Part shown: positions 29,285 through 38,710 of the stretch, piece after piece
How the letters are laid out: each line of letters starts with the position of its first letter
Numbering within the stretch: position 1 is the stretch's first letter
Assembly (NCBI RefSeq): GCF_043951865.1
Contig: NZ_JBINJF010000003.1
Location: forward strand, 178,165 to 242,164
Reading direction: 5' to 3'
Length of the DNA: 64,000 nucleotides
From: JAMQKA01 sp043951865
Lineage (GTDB): Bacteria > Bacteroidota > Rhodothermia > Balneolales > Balneolaceae
Made by a program: the position numbers and the translations under genes
The notes under the pieces: model-generated
What the model saw: only the letters and a program-made list of their open reading frames with translations
The model's database searches: none
Told to the model about the DNA's origin: nothing

Positions 29285-29322
29285 ATGCGGGAAAAGGTGA
29301 TTCATGCGGGAAAAGGTGATTC
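29285..29322. repeat. 19-bp direct tandem duplication
   Basis: ATGCGGGAAAAGGTGATTC occurs twice back to back (29285-29303 and 29304-29322), about 120 bases upstream of the receiver gene. It may affect that gene's promoter region; no other meaning is evident. Confidence 0.7.
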
Positions 29323-29442
29323 TGCTGATTATTTCAATATAACATTCCGGAATCCGGTGGACCGATCCATCTCTTGTTTAAATTGAATAAAATAATCTTC
29401 TTACTATTTTATCAATCGAATTATAAAATGATTTAACGCTGT

Positions 29443-29823
29443 ATGGGTAACACAAAGAAAAAAGTTCTCATTGTTGAAGATGACCTTATTCTGAATTTAT
29501 TGTATGAAAGTTATCTTGAACGACTTGATTTTGAGACTGAGGGAGAGCTGGTATACGGCAAAACAGCAATAGAGACGGCAAAAAGTATTGATCCCGATCT
29601 CATTATTATGGACATCTCCCTTGAGGGAGAGATTGATGGCATTCAAGCGATGAAAGAAATTCGAACATTTTCGGACGTGCCGGTCATATATATTACAGGC
29701 AATTCCGATCCCTACCACGTAGAACGCGCCCAGGAAACCGACTACCTGGACTACCTGACCAAGCCGATAGAATTTGACGATCTCAAAAAATCCATCGACA
29801 AGCATTTCAAGACCGTCAGCTAA
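29443..29823 (+). CDS. Stand-alone response regulator receiver protein
   Basis: The 126-residue protein is a single CheY-like receiver domain with acidic residues ED12-D14, the phospho-acceptor D57 (LIIMDIS), T/S position ITGNSD and conserved K107 (LTKPIE). There is no output domain. The EGEIDGIQAM stretch after D57 resembles receivers found in hybrid PAS-kinase systems. No kinase gene is adjacent, so it probably receives phosphate from a kinase encoded elsewhere; an orphan HPt protein is encoded at 57963-58328. Confidence 0.93.
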   Translation: MGNTKKKVLIVEDDLILNLLYESYLERLDFETEGELVYGKTAIETAKSIDPDLIIMDISLEGEIDGIQAMKEIRTFSDVPVIYITGNSDPYHVERAQETDYLDYLTKPIEFDDLKKSIDKHFKTVS

Positions 29824-29898
29824 GCCAAATAACTGCTTGTCAAGTCTCTTATCCCAGCAAATACATAATCCACAATTCCTGATTTATCACAGAATACA

Positions 29899-31935
29899 AT
29901 GATACCGACAGCTAAGAAATCCCTCTCTTTTGTTATACTAATATCCCTGTTTATCGCCGGATGCGCCACGGTACAACAACGTGCCGAGCAACCGGAAACA
30001 GCCGCTACGGCAGCCTCCCAGGCAACCCCTCCGGACACCACCCTCCCCCTGGAGCTGGATCGGCCCGTTCCGAACTCCATAGATTTTGAGATTCCGTACG
30101 CGTACAAGCGTTCGGTCCGACAGGGCACACGGACCCCCATGGGCACTCCCGGTGAAGATTACTGGCAGCAGAAGGTAGACTACGACATGGACGTGGAGCT
30201 TATCCCGGACGAAAAGAGGGTCACGGCCCGCAGTACCATCACCTACCACAACAACGCCCCCGATTCATTGAACGGCATTATGCTTGAACTGGCACAAAAT
30301 GTGCACAAAGAAGGCGTTCCGCGCAAAGAGAACGTGGAGGTAACGGGAGGAATTGAGATAAAAAGCGTGACAGTGGAAGGGCGCGAGCTCCGGGAAATCA
30401 CGATGCAGGGACAACAGGGCTATTATATTGATGGAACCCGCATGTTTCTGACCCTGCCCTCGGCCCTCAAACACGGTCGCTCAACACAGGTTGAGGTGGA
30501 GTGGGCTTTCAAGGTGCCGCAGAAAGGGGCCGGCGGACGTATGGGGTACAGCGAAGACAACCTCTTTTTTATTGCCTACTGGTATCCCAAGATTTCGGTA
30601 TATGACGATGTCTATGGCTGGTTCACCGACCGGTTTAAAAACAACGCCGAATTCTACCATGAGTTTGGTGACTATTCGGTCGATATCACCGCGCCGGAAC
30701 AGTGGCTGGTTACCTCCACGGGCAACCTGCAAAATGCCGGCCAGGTGCTGGACGCTTCCGTTGCCGAGCGCTACCGCCAGGCCCAGCAGAGTGACCAGGT
30801 AATAGCCATTGTAGACAGCAGCGACTTCGGGAATATCACTCCTTCAACCGGAGACGGCACATTAACCTGGTCGTTCACGGCAGAAAATATCAATGACTTT
30901 GCCTTCAGTGTTACCAAAGAATCGGTCTGGGAGGGCGCGCGCGCCTCAGTTGGAGATCGCGATAACGATGGACAGGAGGAATACACTTTTGTAGATGCCG
31001 TCTATCGCCTTTCAGCTCCCAAATGGAAAAAAGCGGTCCCCTATGCCCAGCATTCCATCACCTTCTTTTCAGACTATTTGGGCATGAGTTATCCCTGGTC
31101 GCATATGACCTCCATTGAAGGCGGTGGCATTATCGGCGGGGGGATGGAGTTCCCCATGATTACCATCATCGGCTCCTATAACTACCAGCCTCAGGAAAGT
31201 CTCTATTACGTGATCGCCCATGAATTTGCCCACATGTGGATTCCGATGATTGTAAGCACCAATGAGCGCCGCTACAGCTGGATCGACGAGGGCACTACGA
31301 CTTTTAACGAAAACCAGGCGCGAAAAGACTATTTCTCCGATTCCGGCAATCCGGACATCAACGAATTTAATTCATATACAAACATCGCCGGCACCTACCT
31401 GGAAGGTCCCATTATGCGATGGTCTGACTATCATTATCCCGGTCCTGCTTTCGGAGTGGCCTCCTACCCGAAACCCGGCAGTGGCCTGGTGATACTACGG
31501 CACCTGCTGGGCGAAAAAACATTTCAAAAAGCCTACCAGACGTTTTTGAGCGAATGGAAATACAAACATCCCTACCCGTGGGACCTGTTTAATATTTTTG
31601 AAGCGGTCAGCGGGCGGGATCTTGACTGGTTCTGGCGAAGCTTCTACTATGAGACGTGGATTCTTGACCAGGCGGTCGGGGATGTCACCTCAACAGCAAA
31701 CGGAACGCGGATCGTGATCGAAGACAAAGGCCAAATGCCGCTGCCGGCGACAGTAGAGATAACGCTGGACAACGGCGAAACGTTGACCCGTCATATCGAA
31801 GTAGACACCTGGCTGAGGGGCAACACATCTGCAGAGCTTCTCATAGAGCACCAAGCCGAAGTAACCGGGGTTCAAATTGACCCTCAACATCATTTCCCGG
31901 ATGTGAACAGGGCCAACAATTCCTGGCAAAAATAA
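29899..31935 (+). CDS. M1 family metallopeptidase, lipoprotein
   Basis: The 678-residue protein has a lipoprotein signal (FIAGC, Cys22). The M1 catalytic parts are complete: the exopeptidase-type motif GGGMEFP (413-419), HEFAH (441-445) and the third zinc ligand E464 in WIDEG, 19 residues later. An N-terminal beta-saddle domain precedes them (about 90-330). It would cleave N-terminal residues from peptides in the periplasm. It begins 75 bases after the receiver gene on the same strand and is followed by a clear terminator at 31969, so it may end that transcript. Confidence 0.95.
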   Translation: MIPTAKKSLSFVILISLFIAGCATVQQRAEQPETAATAASQATPPDTTLPLELDRPVPNSIDFEIPYAYKRSVRQGTRTPMGTPGEDYWQQKVDYDMDVELIPDEKRVTARSTITYHNNAPDSLNGIMLELAQNVHKEGVPRKENVEVTGGIEIKSVTVEGRELREITMQGQQGYYIDGTRMFLTLPSALKHGRSTQVEVEWAFKVPQKGAGGRMGYSEDNLFFIAYWYPKISVYDDVYGWFTDRFKNNAEFYHEFGDYSVDITAPEQWLVTSTGNLQNAGQVLDASVAERYRQAQQSDQVIAIVDSSDFGNITPSTGDGTLTWSFTAENINDFAFSVTKESVWEGARASVGDRDNDGQEEYTFVDAVYRLSAPKWKKAVPYAQHSITFFSDYLGMSYPWSHMTSIEGGGIIGGGMEFPMITIIGSYNYQPQESLYYVIAHEFAHMWIPMIVSTNERRYSWIDEGTTTFNENQARKDYFSDSGNPDINEFNSYTNIAGTYLEGPIMRWSDYHYPGPAFGVASYPKPGSGLVILRHLLGEKTFQKAYQTFLSEWKYKHPYPWDLFNIFEAVSGRDLDWFWRSFYYETWILDQAVGDVTSTANGTRIVIEDKGQMPLPATVEITLDNGETLTRHIEVDTWLRGNTSAELLIEHQAEVTGVQIDPQHHFPDVNRANNSWQK

Positions 31936-31968
31936 ACGTCTGCAAGGATTAATATTTAGATTCGTTAC

Positions 31969-32006
31969 AGAGGGGCATTGACAGATGTCCCTCTTTTTAT
32001 TTTTTG
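31969..32006 (+). terminator. Rho-independent terminator after the M1 peptidase gene
   Basis: AGAGGGGCAT (31969-31978) pairs with ATGTCCCTCT (31985-31994) with one mismatch, followed by a T-rich run TTTTTATTTTTT. Confidence 0.85.
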
Positions 32007-32079
32007 CAATTCTCCCCAGCAAGAAATTGTTTACATTTAACCTTCATTCATATTACTTTCTTTTTCAAAGAAACTGCAT

Positions 32080-33780
32080 ATGTTAAAAAAATACCTTTCA
32101 TTGCGTTGGGTTTTACTAGGCACGGCCATTGTCACTATTCTTGGCCTGACGGCGATGAATGTCTTTTCGCTATTTCGCCTGCACCAAACAACGATTGAAT
32201 CGGACCTGGAAAACAAGAAACTGCAGGTATCAGAATTTACTGACAAGGTTCATCACCGTTTTTTCAATCCGTACTGGGGAATTGACAAGCTCGACATGGA
32301 TCATACCCAGCGGGTGTTTGAACAAACAGGGCAATTCCCCCCGGCATTTCAGCGACACATCGAACAGGCCGCCGCCGATTCCATCTTTACCGACATCTAT
32401 TTCAAACCTCACGGCTGCAGGGCCTGCCAGAATGAAACCAGCCTGCTCAGATTTGATCAGCTTGACCGCAAATTTAAACCGACTACCGAATATTCCGAAT
32501 TCGTGTGCGACGGGATGGGCATTGCGCGAACCCGCATGAAAGTGCTCATTGACGAATACCGGTTTAACTATAAAAGCATTTTTGATACCCACTACAGCAT
32601 GACCCTGGCGCTGATCAATCTCTCCGAACAGGAGATTTTTGGCTATCTGACCATGCTGATCGACCAGGACTACCTGGTTAATGAATACTTGCATAAAGAG
32701 CTGGTGCGGCGCTTCGGCAACCCCGACTCCAGCGGCGTAGTGGTTTGGCTGCGGGACTGGACCAAGGACGAGACGGTCATAAGCAGCGATCACGCGCGCA
32801 CCTTTGACGAAGACAAGGTGCAGTACAAGCAGCGGTTTCCCGATTTCTTTGACAACTGGACGCTCAAGGTAGCTTTTACCGAAAGTCCCACGATTGCGGC
32901 TTCCAAGGCCTCGCTGTTCAAAAATTTTGCGGTACTGGGTGGTGCGGTCGTCATCCTGCTGGGAGCGATCGGGTTTATCTTTGTCACCGCGCAAAAAGAG
33001 CGGGCCCTGGCGGAGCGGCAGGCCGGCTTCCTGGCCAATGTAACCCATGAATTGAAGACCCCTCTTGCCGTAATGCAGGCGGCGGGCGAAAACCTTGCCG
33101 ATGGACGCGTGGATAACAAGGAGCGGCTCCAGTCCTACGGCCGGCATATCCACAGCGAGGCTCTCCGGCTAAAGCGAATGATAGAAAAGCTGCTGGATGT
33201 AGCCAAAGCTGATGCCGGACAGTCCATTATTGAACCCAAACCCGTTGACCTGAACCGGCTTGTTCAACGATACCTGGATAACCATGAACCCTATATCAAC
33301 AACAAAGGCTTCACTCTTGATATATCGATGGACGAGTCGCTGCCTCCTGTCATGGTGGATGAAGACAGTTTTAACACCATCATCGGGAACCTGGTTGAAA
33401 ATGCCATAAAATATAGCGAAGATGAAAAATATATCGGTATACAGCTGCAAAAAAAGCATACGCAGGTGCGCCTTGAGATAGAAGATCACGGGGTGGGAAT
33501 ACCCAGGAGCGCGATCAAACATATTTTTGAAAAATTCTACCGGGTCGAAGACTCCCTGACAGCCCAAAGCAAAGGTCACGGTTTAGGACTCTCGATCGTC
33601 AAGAACCTTGTTGAGCTGAACGGCGGCACCATACAGGTTGACAGTGTGAAAGGAAACGGTTCTACATTTATCGTGGAATTCCCGATTCTGGTCGATCCCG
33701 GAAATAACGGTAAGGGTACTACAGACGAACAATCACAACAACACATTAATCAGCAAGATAAACCCCAGTATGTCGGATAA
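32080..33780 (+). CDS. Sensor histidine kinase with cysteine-containing periplasmic domain
   Basis: The 566-residue kinase has membrane helices at about 10-32 and 283-304 that enclose a periplasmic sensor of about 250 residues. The sensor contains C113, C116 (HGCRACQ) and C143, which could bind a metal or haem or sense redox state. No HAMP domain is evident. The cytoplasmic part has the H box NVTHELKTPLAVM (H323), N box NLVENAIKYSED, and G boxes GVGIPRS and KGHGLGLSIV. It overlaps the downstream regulator gene by 11 bases, so the two form an operon and a cognate pair. Confidence 0.94.
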   Translation: MLKKYLSLRWVLLGTAIVTILGLTAMNVFSLFRLHQTTIESDLENKKLQVSEFTDKVHHRFFNPYWGIDKLDMDHTQRVFEQTGQFPPAFQRHIEQAAADSIFTDIYFKPHGCRACQNETSLLRFDQLDRKFKPTTEYSEFVCDGMGIARTRMKVLIDEYRFNYKSIFDTHYSMTLALINLSEQEIFGYLTMLIDQDYLVNEYLHKELVRRFGNPDSSGVVVWLRDWTKDETVISSDHARTFDEDKVQYKQRFPDFFDNWTLKVAFTESPTIAASKASLFKNFAVLGGAVVILLGAIGFIFVTAQKERALAERQAGFLANVTHELKTPLAVMQAAGENLADGRVDNKERLQSYGRHIHSEALRLKRMIEKLLDVAKADAGQSIIEPKPVDLNRLVQRYLDNHEPYINNKGFTLDISMDESLPPVMVDEDSFNTIIGNLVENAIKYSEDEKYIGIQLQKKHTQVRLEIEDHGVGIPRSAIKHIFEKFYRVEDSLTAQSKGHGLGLSIVKNLVELNGGTIQVDSVKGNGSTFIVEFPILVDPGNNGKGTTDEQSQQHINQQDKPQYVG

Positions 33781-34471
33781 CCCAAAAAAAATAGTAATTG
33801 TTGAAGACGAGCCCAGCCTCATTTTTACCTTACAGGATACACTGGAAAACGAGGGATATGATGTTTTTGTGGCTGAAGAAGGTGAAGAAGCCGTCGAAAT
33901 TGTAAAAAAAGAGAATCCCGACCTGATGTTGCTGGATCTCATGCTCCCCGGAATGAGCGGTTATGACGTATGTAAAAAAGTCCGCAACATGACCTACACG
34001 TTTCCCATCATTATATTGACGGCCAGGGACCAGGAAATTGACAAAGTCACCGGCCTCAACATCGGGGCCGACGACTATATGACCAAGCCGTTCGGCGTTA
34101 AGGAACTGCTTGCACGCATTAAAGCCCGTCTCCGCCGTTCAGAAACCTACTCCAAGTCAAAACCGATCAACGATCTGGAGCTGGATCCGGTAACGATTGA
34201 CCTGAAAAATGCCCTGGCCAGGCACCCGGAGGAGGAAAAGGATCTGACCACGCGGGAGGTCGAACTTATCCGGTACCTCGCCGCGCATGCCAATGAACCG
34301 GTCTCACGCGATGCCCTGCTGGAAAATGTCTGGCGGTACGAGCACAGCACCAACACCCGTACGGTGGATGTTCACATCTCAAAACTGCGTTCCAAAATTG
34401 AACAACACCCCGACGACCCGCAGTACCTGGTTACCCTGCACGGCGTAGGTTATATGCTGAAAATTGAGTAA
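33770..34471 (+). CDS. OmpR/PhoB family response regulator
   Basis: The 233-residue protein has a receiver domain (about 7-120; D56 in LLDLMLPG, K in MTKPFG) and a C-terminal winged-helix DNA-binding domain (about 140-232; LTTREVELIRYLAAH, NTRTVDVHISKLRSKIE, VTLHGVGYMLKIE). It is the partner of the overlapping upstream kinase. Its targets are not shown by the sequence. The FMN reductase gene downstream is convergent. Confidence 0.96.
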   Translation: MSDNPKKIVIVEDEPSLIFTLQDTLENEGYDVFVAEEGEEAVEIVKKENPDLMLLDLMLPGMSGYDVCKKVRNMTYTFPIIILTARDQEIDKVTGLNIGADDYMTKPFGVKELLARIKARLRRSETYSKSKPINDLELDPVTIDLKNALARHPEEEKDLTTREVELIRYLAAHANEPVSRDALLENVWRYEHSTNTRTVDVHISKLRSKIEQHPDDPQYLVTLHGVGYMLKIE

Positions 34472-34547
34472 TGGTCAGATCGACTCTGCGGATAATCGTT
34501 GGCAGATCAGCAAGGCAGGGAGGGTACCACTTACAGACAGAGAGTTC

Positions 34548-35123
34548 TTAGTCGTTCAACCCCTCCAACACGTTTTGGGATTTGGTATCGGCGATAAATT
34601 GGATAAAATTTTTGATCTGGTTATCCAGCAGTTGCTGCTGAAATGAGTCGCTGATCCCTTTCTCCTCATCAAAATTATCATTTACCCTGGGAATGTAGAC
34701 CCGTTCCGGAAATATATATGCATTCCGATAACTGAATACCTGCTGCATCTGCTCAACTGCTCGTAAAGCCCCAAAAGCACCATCGGCCTCTCCCACGAAA
34801 CAGATCGGTTTCTTCTCCAGTCCGCTCGGATAGGGCAGATAATCTATAACCAGCTTCAGAATGCCGGGATACCCTCCATTATATTCGGGTACAACCACGC
34901 AGAGCCCGTCGGCATCCAGCAGTTTGGTAGTAAACTTCCGGACTTCTTCATTCTCCTTTCCGTAAGGCCCTCCGCTAACCTGTTCGAGTGGGAAGTATCG
35001 CAGATCGATGATTTCAGGCATCACCTCCTCGATCTCACGGTATCGTGTTCGCAAATAACGCGATACACGCAACGCATTAGAGCCGGGGCGGTCGGTACCG
35101 CTAATAATATTCAGTTCAATCAT
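34548..35123 (-). CDS. NADPH-dependent FMN reductase family protein
   Basis: The 191-residue product is a flavodoxin-fold reductase: the FMN phosphate loop is SGTDRPGSNALRVS near residue 6, and the family motif VPEYNGGYPGILKLVIDYLP lies near 85. It reduces flavins or quinones with NAD(P)H in the cytoplasm. The open frame extends to 35162, but the ATG at 35123 (MIELNIISG) puts the first beta strand at the N-terminus as in relatives, so that start is chosen. It is transcribed away from amt, across a very AT-rich spacer. Confidence 0.9.
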   Translation of the reverse strand: MIELNIISGTDRPGSNALRVSRYLRTRYREIEEVMPEIIDLRYFPLEQVSGGPYGKENEEVRKFTTKLLDADGLCVVVPEYNGGYPGILKLVIDYLPYPSGLEKKPICFVGEADGAFGALRAVEQMQQVFSYRNAYIFPERVYIPRVNDNFDEEKGISDSFQQQLLDNQIKNFIQFIADTKSQNVLEGLND

Positions 35124-35288
35124 TACATGCTGTTCTATTAGTGCTGAAAAAAAGTATACCAAATTCGACAGTTAATAATTCCATCTTAATCATTTAAGAC
35201 CTTATTGAAAATTTACTTAATTAATAAACATAAATTTAAATCATAACTAAATTTATTTTTAATTTATTCATATTTAATTTAATATATT

Positions 35289-35324
35289 CACTTAATTGCA
35301 ATATTAACCTAATTTTATTAAGTG
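35289..35324 (+). promoter_or_regulatory. Inverted repeat directly in front of amt
   Basis: CACTTAAT (35289-35296) and ATTAAGTG (35317-35324) are perfect inverted arms ending one base before the amt ATG. The surrounding 35185-35322 stretch is extremely AT-rich. The hairpin could act as an operator or mask the translation start; this is inference only. Confidence 0.3.
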
Positions 35325-35325
35325 G

Positions 35326-36772
35326 ATGAGAAGAATAATTATACCGGTCATACTGCTGGTACTGTTCGCCGGTGCTCCAGGACTATTGGTGGCAATGCCG
35401 GATCCGGCCCCTGTTTTACTGGACACAACCGCTTCCCCCGTCGAAGGGAAAACGTTTGCCGACCTGCTTTGGGTAATGGTCGCCGGTTTCCTGGTATTTT
35501 TTATGCAGGCCGGCTTTGCCCTTGTGGAAACCGGATTTACGCGGGCTAAAAACGTCACCAACATCATGATGAAGAACCTGATGGATTTTGGATTGGGTAC
35601 CATCGTATTCTGGGCTTGCGGTTTTGGCCTGATGTACGGAACCGACATGTTCGGGCTCTTTGGCACCTCCAATTTCTTTTTATCGGAAGCGGTCACTCCC
35701 AGCGGCGAGCTGGACGCTTGGCTGTATGGGTATTGGTTTTTCCAGGCCGTTTTTGCCGCCACCGCGGCTACGATTGTTTCCGGAGCGGTGGCAGAACGAA
35801 CCAAATTTTCGGCTTACATCATCTATACCGTGATTATTACGGCATTTATTTATCCCATTGTCGGGCACTGGATCTGGGGGGGGCGGGTGGCTGGAAAAGC
35901 TGGGGTTCTATGATTTTGCGGGATCCACGGTGGTCCATGGTGTGGGAGCCTGGGCCGGACTGGCCGGCACGATGATTCTGGGTCCACGCATTGGTCGTTT
36001 TGCCCGCGGAAAAGTAACAAATATCCCCGGCCACAGCATGGCTCTGGGTACACTGGGCGTGTTTATCCTGTGGCTTGGTTGGTTTGGTTTCAATCCCGGA
36101 AGTACGCTCGGGGCCGACCTGTCCATCGCGCGTATTGCCGTTACCACCAACCTGGCTGCGGCGGGCGGAGCTGTTACCACGATGGCAGTCGTCTGGTACA
36201 GGCGCGGCAAGCCCGATTTGACCTATACTCTCAACGGCGCGCTGGCCGGCCTCGTCGCTATTACAGCGGGATGTGCAGTGGTTTCTCCGGTGTCGGCCCT
36301 GATCATCGGTAGCATCGGGGGGCTGTCCATGATGCTCGGAATGTATCTGCTTGAAAAGAATGGCATTGATGATCCGGTTGGAGCGATACCCGTGCACGGC
36401 TTTGCCGGCGTTTGGGGCACACTGGCGGTAGGACTCTTTGCACAGTCACCCTACACCACGGAATTAACGGGCCTTTTCTTTGGAGGTTCTTTTACACAGC
36501 TGCTGGTACAGGCCCTGGGAATCTTCTCCGTCTTTGCGTGGACGATCGGTACCGCATACCTGGTCTTTAAGGGAATTGAGCAGTTCCACGATTTAAGAGT
36601 GAGTGCCGAGGAGGAACTCAACGGGCTCGACAAATATGAGCACGGGGTACGTGGATATCCCGATTTCTTTGGAGTAAATGACGCCCGTGAAATGATGGAC
36701 CTTGACGCCGAACAGGAGTTGAATCTTATCAACAACGCCATCCTTCCTGTTGATGTAGACCCCGACTCCTGA
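35326..36772 (+). pseudogene. amt: Ammonium transporter (Amt), interrupted by a frameshift in a run of eight G
   Basis: Two overlapping frames give one Amt protein of about 481 residues: 35326-35913 encodes the signal and first helices (VMVAGFLVFFMQAGFALVE, NIMMKNLMDF) and the second frame continues with GGGWLEKLGFYDFAGSTVV and the signature VHGFAGVWGTLAVGLF. The break lies at 35876-35883 (GGGGGGGG); removing one G restores HWIWGGGWLEKLGF. As read, translation would stop at 35913 and leave a useless fragment. The rest is intact, so the shift is recent, phase-variable or a sequencing error. Amt channels move ammonium across the inner membrane. No GlnB/GlnK gene is adjacent. Confidence 0.88.
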
Positions 36773-36800
36773 TTCCCGGGAGTCGGCGGACGATAAGAAG

Positions 36801-38177
36801 TTAGCTATTCGATCGCCAGGCTTTTTTTATCTTCTGGAGGCGTTCCCATAGCTTGCCTTCGCGGCCGATATTCCCAGGTTCGAACCAGCTCGTACCTTCC
36901 AGTTCCTCTGGCAGGTACTGCTGCTCGGTCCAGTGGTATGGATGAGAGTGGGGATACTTGTAGTCGTCGGAGGCATTCTCTTTATCCAGGTAGCGGGCCT
37001 CCTTGGAGTTGGCGGTTTTGTCCCGCAGGTGAGGCGGCACCGCTTTTGTACCGCGATTCTTAATCTCGCTCCGGACCGAAAATACCGCCCCGGTGCTGTT
37101 GCTTTTGGGTGCCAGCGACAGGTAGATACAGGCATGAGCCAGGAAATAGAGCCCCTCCGGCATGCCGCATTTGGTAAACGCCTCGTGTGCCGAATTCACC
37201 ATCGTCAGGGCATGCGGATCGGCCATCCCCACATCTTCAGAGGCCAGGATAAGCATGCGCCGAAAAATGAAATTGGGATCATCCCCACCCTCAAGCATGG
37301 CCGCCATCCAATAGAGGGCCGCATCCACGTCTGAGCCGCGCATCGACTTGATAAAGGCCGAGGCGTAATGGTAATGCTCATCACCGGTACCCTGGTAGCG
37401 CACATTGCGTTTCTGGATACACTCTTTGGCGATCTCCAGGTCGATAAGAATGTTTCCCTCTTCATCCTTATCGCTGGAGAGGACTGCCACTTCAAGGGCG
37501 TTGATGGCGTTACGAATATCTCCACCCGCGAACTCTGCCAGGTGATTTTTGGCCGGTTCGGTGAGTATGACATCTTTATGGCCGAGTCCGCGCTCCTTGT
37601 CCTTCAGCGCCCGGTCGATCATCGTCTTTACGTGCTCAACCTGGAGGTCATAGAGCTCGAAAAGCTGGCACCTGGAAAGCAGCGGATTTACCAGGGAATA
37701 ATACGGGTTTTCGGTCGTCGCGCCGATCAAGGTGATCACACCCGATTCAAGATGCGGCAGCAGCGCATCCTGCTGAGCTTTGTTCCAGCGGTGGATCTCA
37801 TCCACAAACAGGATCGTTTTTCTACCGTTCATCTGCTGGATCTTCTGGGCCCGCTCTACAACCTGTCGCAGATCTTTAATCCCATCCAGCACCGCGTTAA
37901 GCACCTCAAACTTGGCATTGATCTCCCGCGAAATAACATGGGCAAGCGTGGTTTTTCCCGAACTGGGGGGACCGTAAAAAATCAGCGAGCCGATCACCCC
38001 GCTCTCGATCATACGGCGCAGCATCTTCCCCTCTCCGACGATATGATCCTGCCCGACGAACTCGTCTAGTGAATCGGGACGCATGCGGGTGGCCAGCGGT
38101 TCATGGGGATTTACCACGGACCGTTTTTCCTGCGATTTCTTGGCCGGATCCGCTTTTTCCTCTTCAAAAAGATTCAT
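36801..38177 (-). CDS. rarA: Replication-associated recombination protein A (RarA/MgsA AAA+ ATPase)
   Basis: The 458-residue protein has the AAA+ core with Walker A GPPSSGKTT (69-77), Walker B ILFVDEIHRWNKAQQDALLP and sensor motif GATTENPYYSLVNPLLSRC, and the C-terminal RarA/WRNIP1 tetramerisation part (DPNFIFRRMLILASEDVGMA, EGLYFLAHACIYLSLAPKSN). It acts on stalled replication forks and gaps. The length is normal for the family. It is convergent with amt. Confidence 0.96.
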   Translation of the reverse strand: MNLFEEEKADPAKKSQEKRSVVNPHEPLATRMRPDSLDEFVGQDHIVGEGKMLRRMIESGVIGSLIFYGPPSSGKTTLAHVISREINAKFEVLNAVLDGIKDLRQVVERAQKIQQMNGRKTILFVDEIHRWNKAQQDALLPHLESGVITLIGATTENPYYSLVNPLLSRCQLFELYDLQVEHVKTMIDRALKDKERGLGHKDVILTEPAKNHLAEFAGGDIRNAINALEVAVLSSDKDEEGNILIDLEIAKECIQKRNVRYQGTGDEHYHYASAFIKSMRGSDVDAALYWMAAMLEGGDDPNFIFRRMLILASEDVGMADPHALTMVNSAHEAFTKCGMPEGLYFLAHACIYLSLAPKSNSTGAVFSVRSEIKNRGTKAVPPHLRDKTANSKEARYLDKENASDDYKYPHSHPYHWTEQQYLPEELEGTSWFEPGNIGREGKLWERLQKIKKAWRSNS

Positions 38178-38471
38178 CTGCGATAGAGTTGTTTCTGGTG
38201 GCAGTTGACAACGTGTAAAATCTAAGCTTTTCCATGTTCAAAATTAAACCTTTTAATAGATCGTTTTAACCTGGTCCCAGCCTCACCTGTGTGCGGCAGG
38301 CGTTTGGCAACAACTCTTTGAACTTCCACATCTTTACCGGGGCATTAAAAACTCTGCTATTCAAGCTTGTCTGGCTAAAAAACAGGGCTCTGAAAACCAC
38401 TGGCTGAATTGACTGTTCAAGACCAGGGACCGACACAAACTAAATGGAAAAATTCTTGTTATTTAAACCAA

Positions 38472-38503
38472 ATCTAAATAAAATTGCGGCGTCTTATTTA
38501 GAT
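38472..38503. promoter_or_regulatory. Perfect 10-bp inverted repeat upstream of the siderophore receptor
   Basis: ATCTAAATAA (38472-38481) and TTATTTAGAT (38494-38503) surround a 12-base loop. It lies about 210 bases upstream of the receptor start. In an iron-uptake locus with a DtxR gene nearby it is a candidate metalloregulator or promoter element. The remaining gap (38178-38710, 533 bases) shows no gene and no riboswitch that I can support. Confidence 0.35.
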
Positions 38504-38710
38504 ACGGTCTAGGTAAGAATACGTTGTTGAAACCAAAAATAAAGAACCTCATACATAACTCCGGCTGTGCCGGCCTGTTTTCGTGGCTTTCGCATAGTTT
38601 CATCCGCTTGTCCATGCCCGGTATGGGATGACCAAGCCAGGCCACCAGGCATCGCAGCTGTATTAGAAATCACAATCCCTAACCCTAACATAGCGAATAC
38701 CACAGAACCA

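Noticed and set aside
36757..36787. Hairpin CCGACTCC/GGGAGTCGG at the amt-rarA junction as a terminator
   Set aside because: No T-run follows on either strand and one arm lies inside the amt coding end.
38620..38660. B12-box-like words AAGCCAGGCCACCAGGC upstream of the TonB receptor
   Set aside because: Only part of the cobalamin riboswitch box is matched and the other conserved segments are absent.
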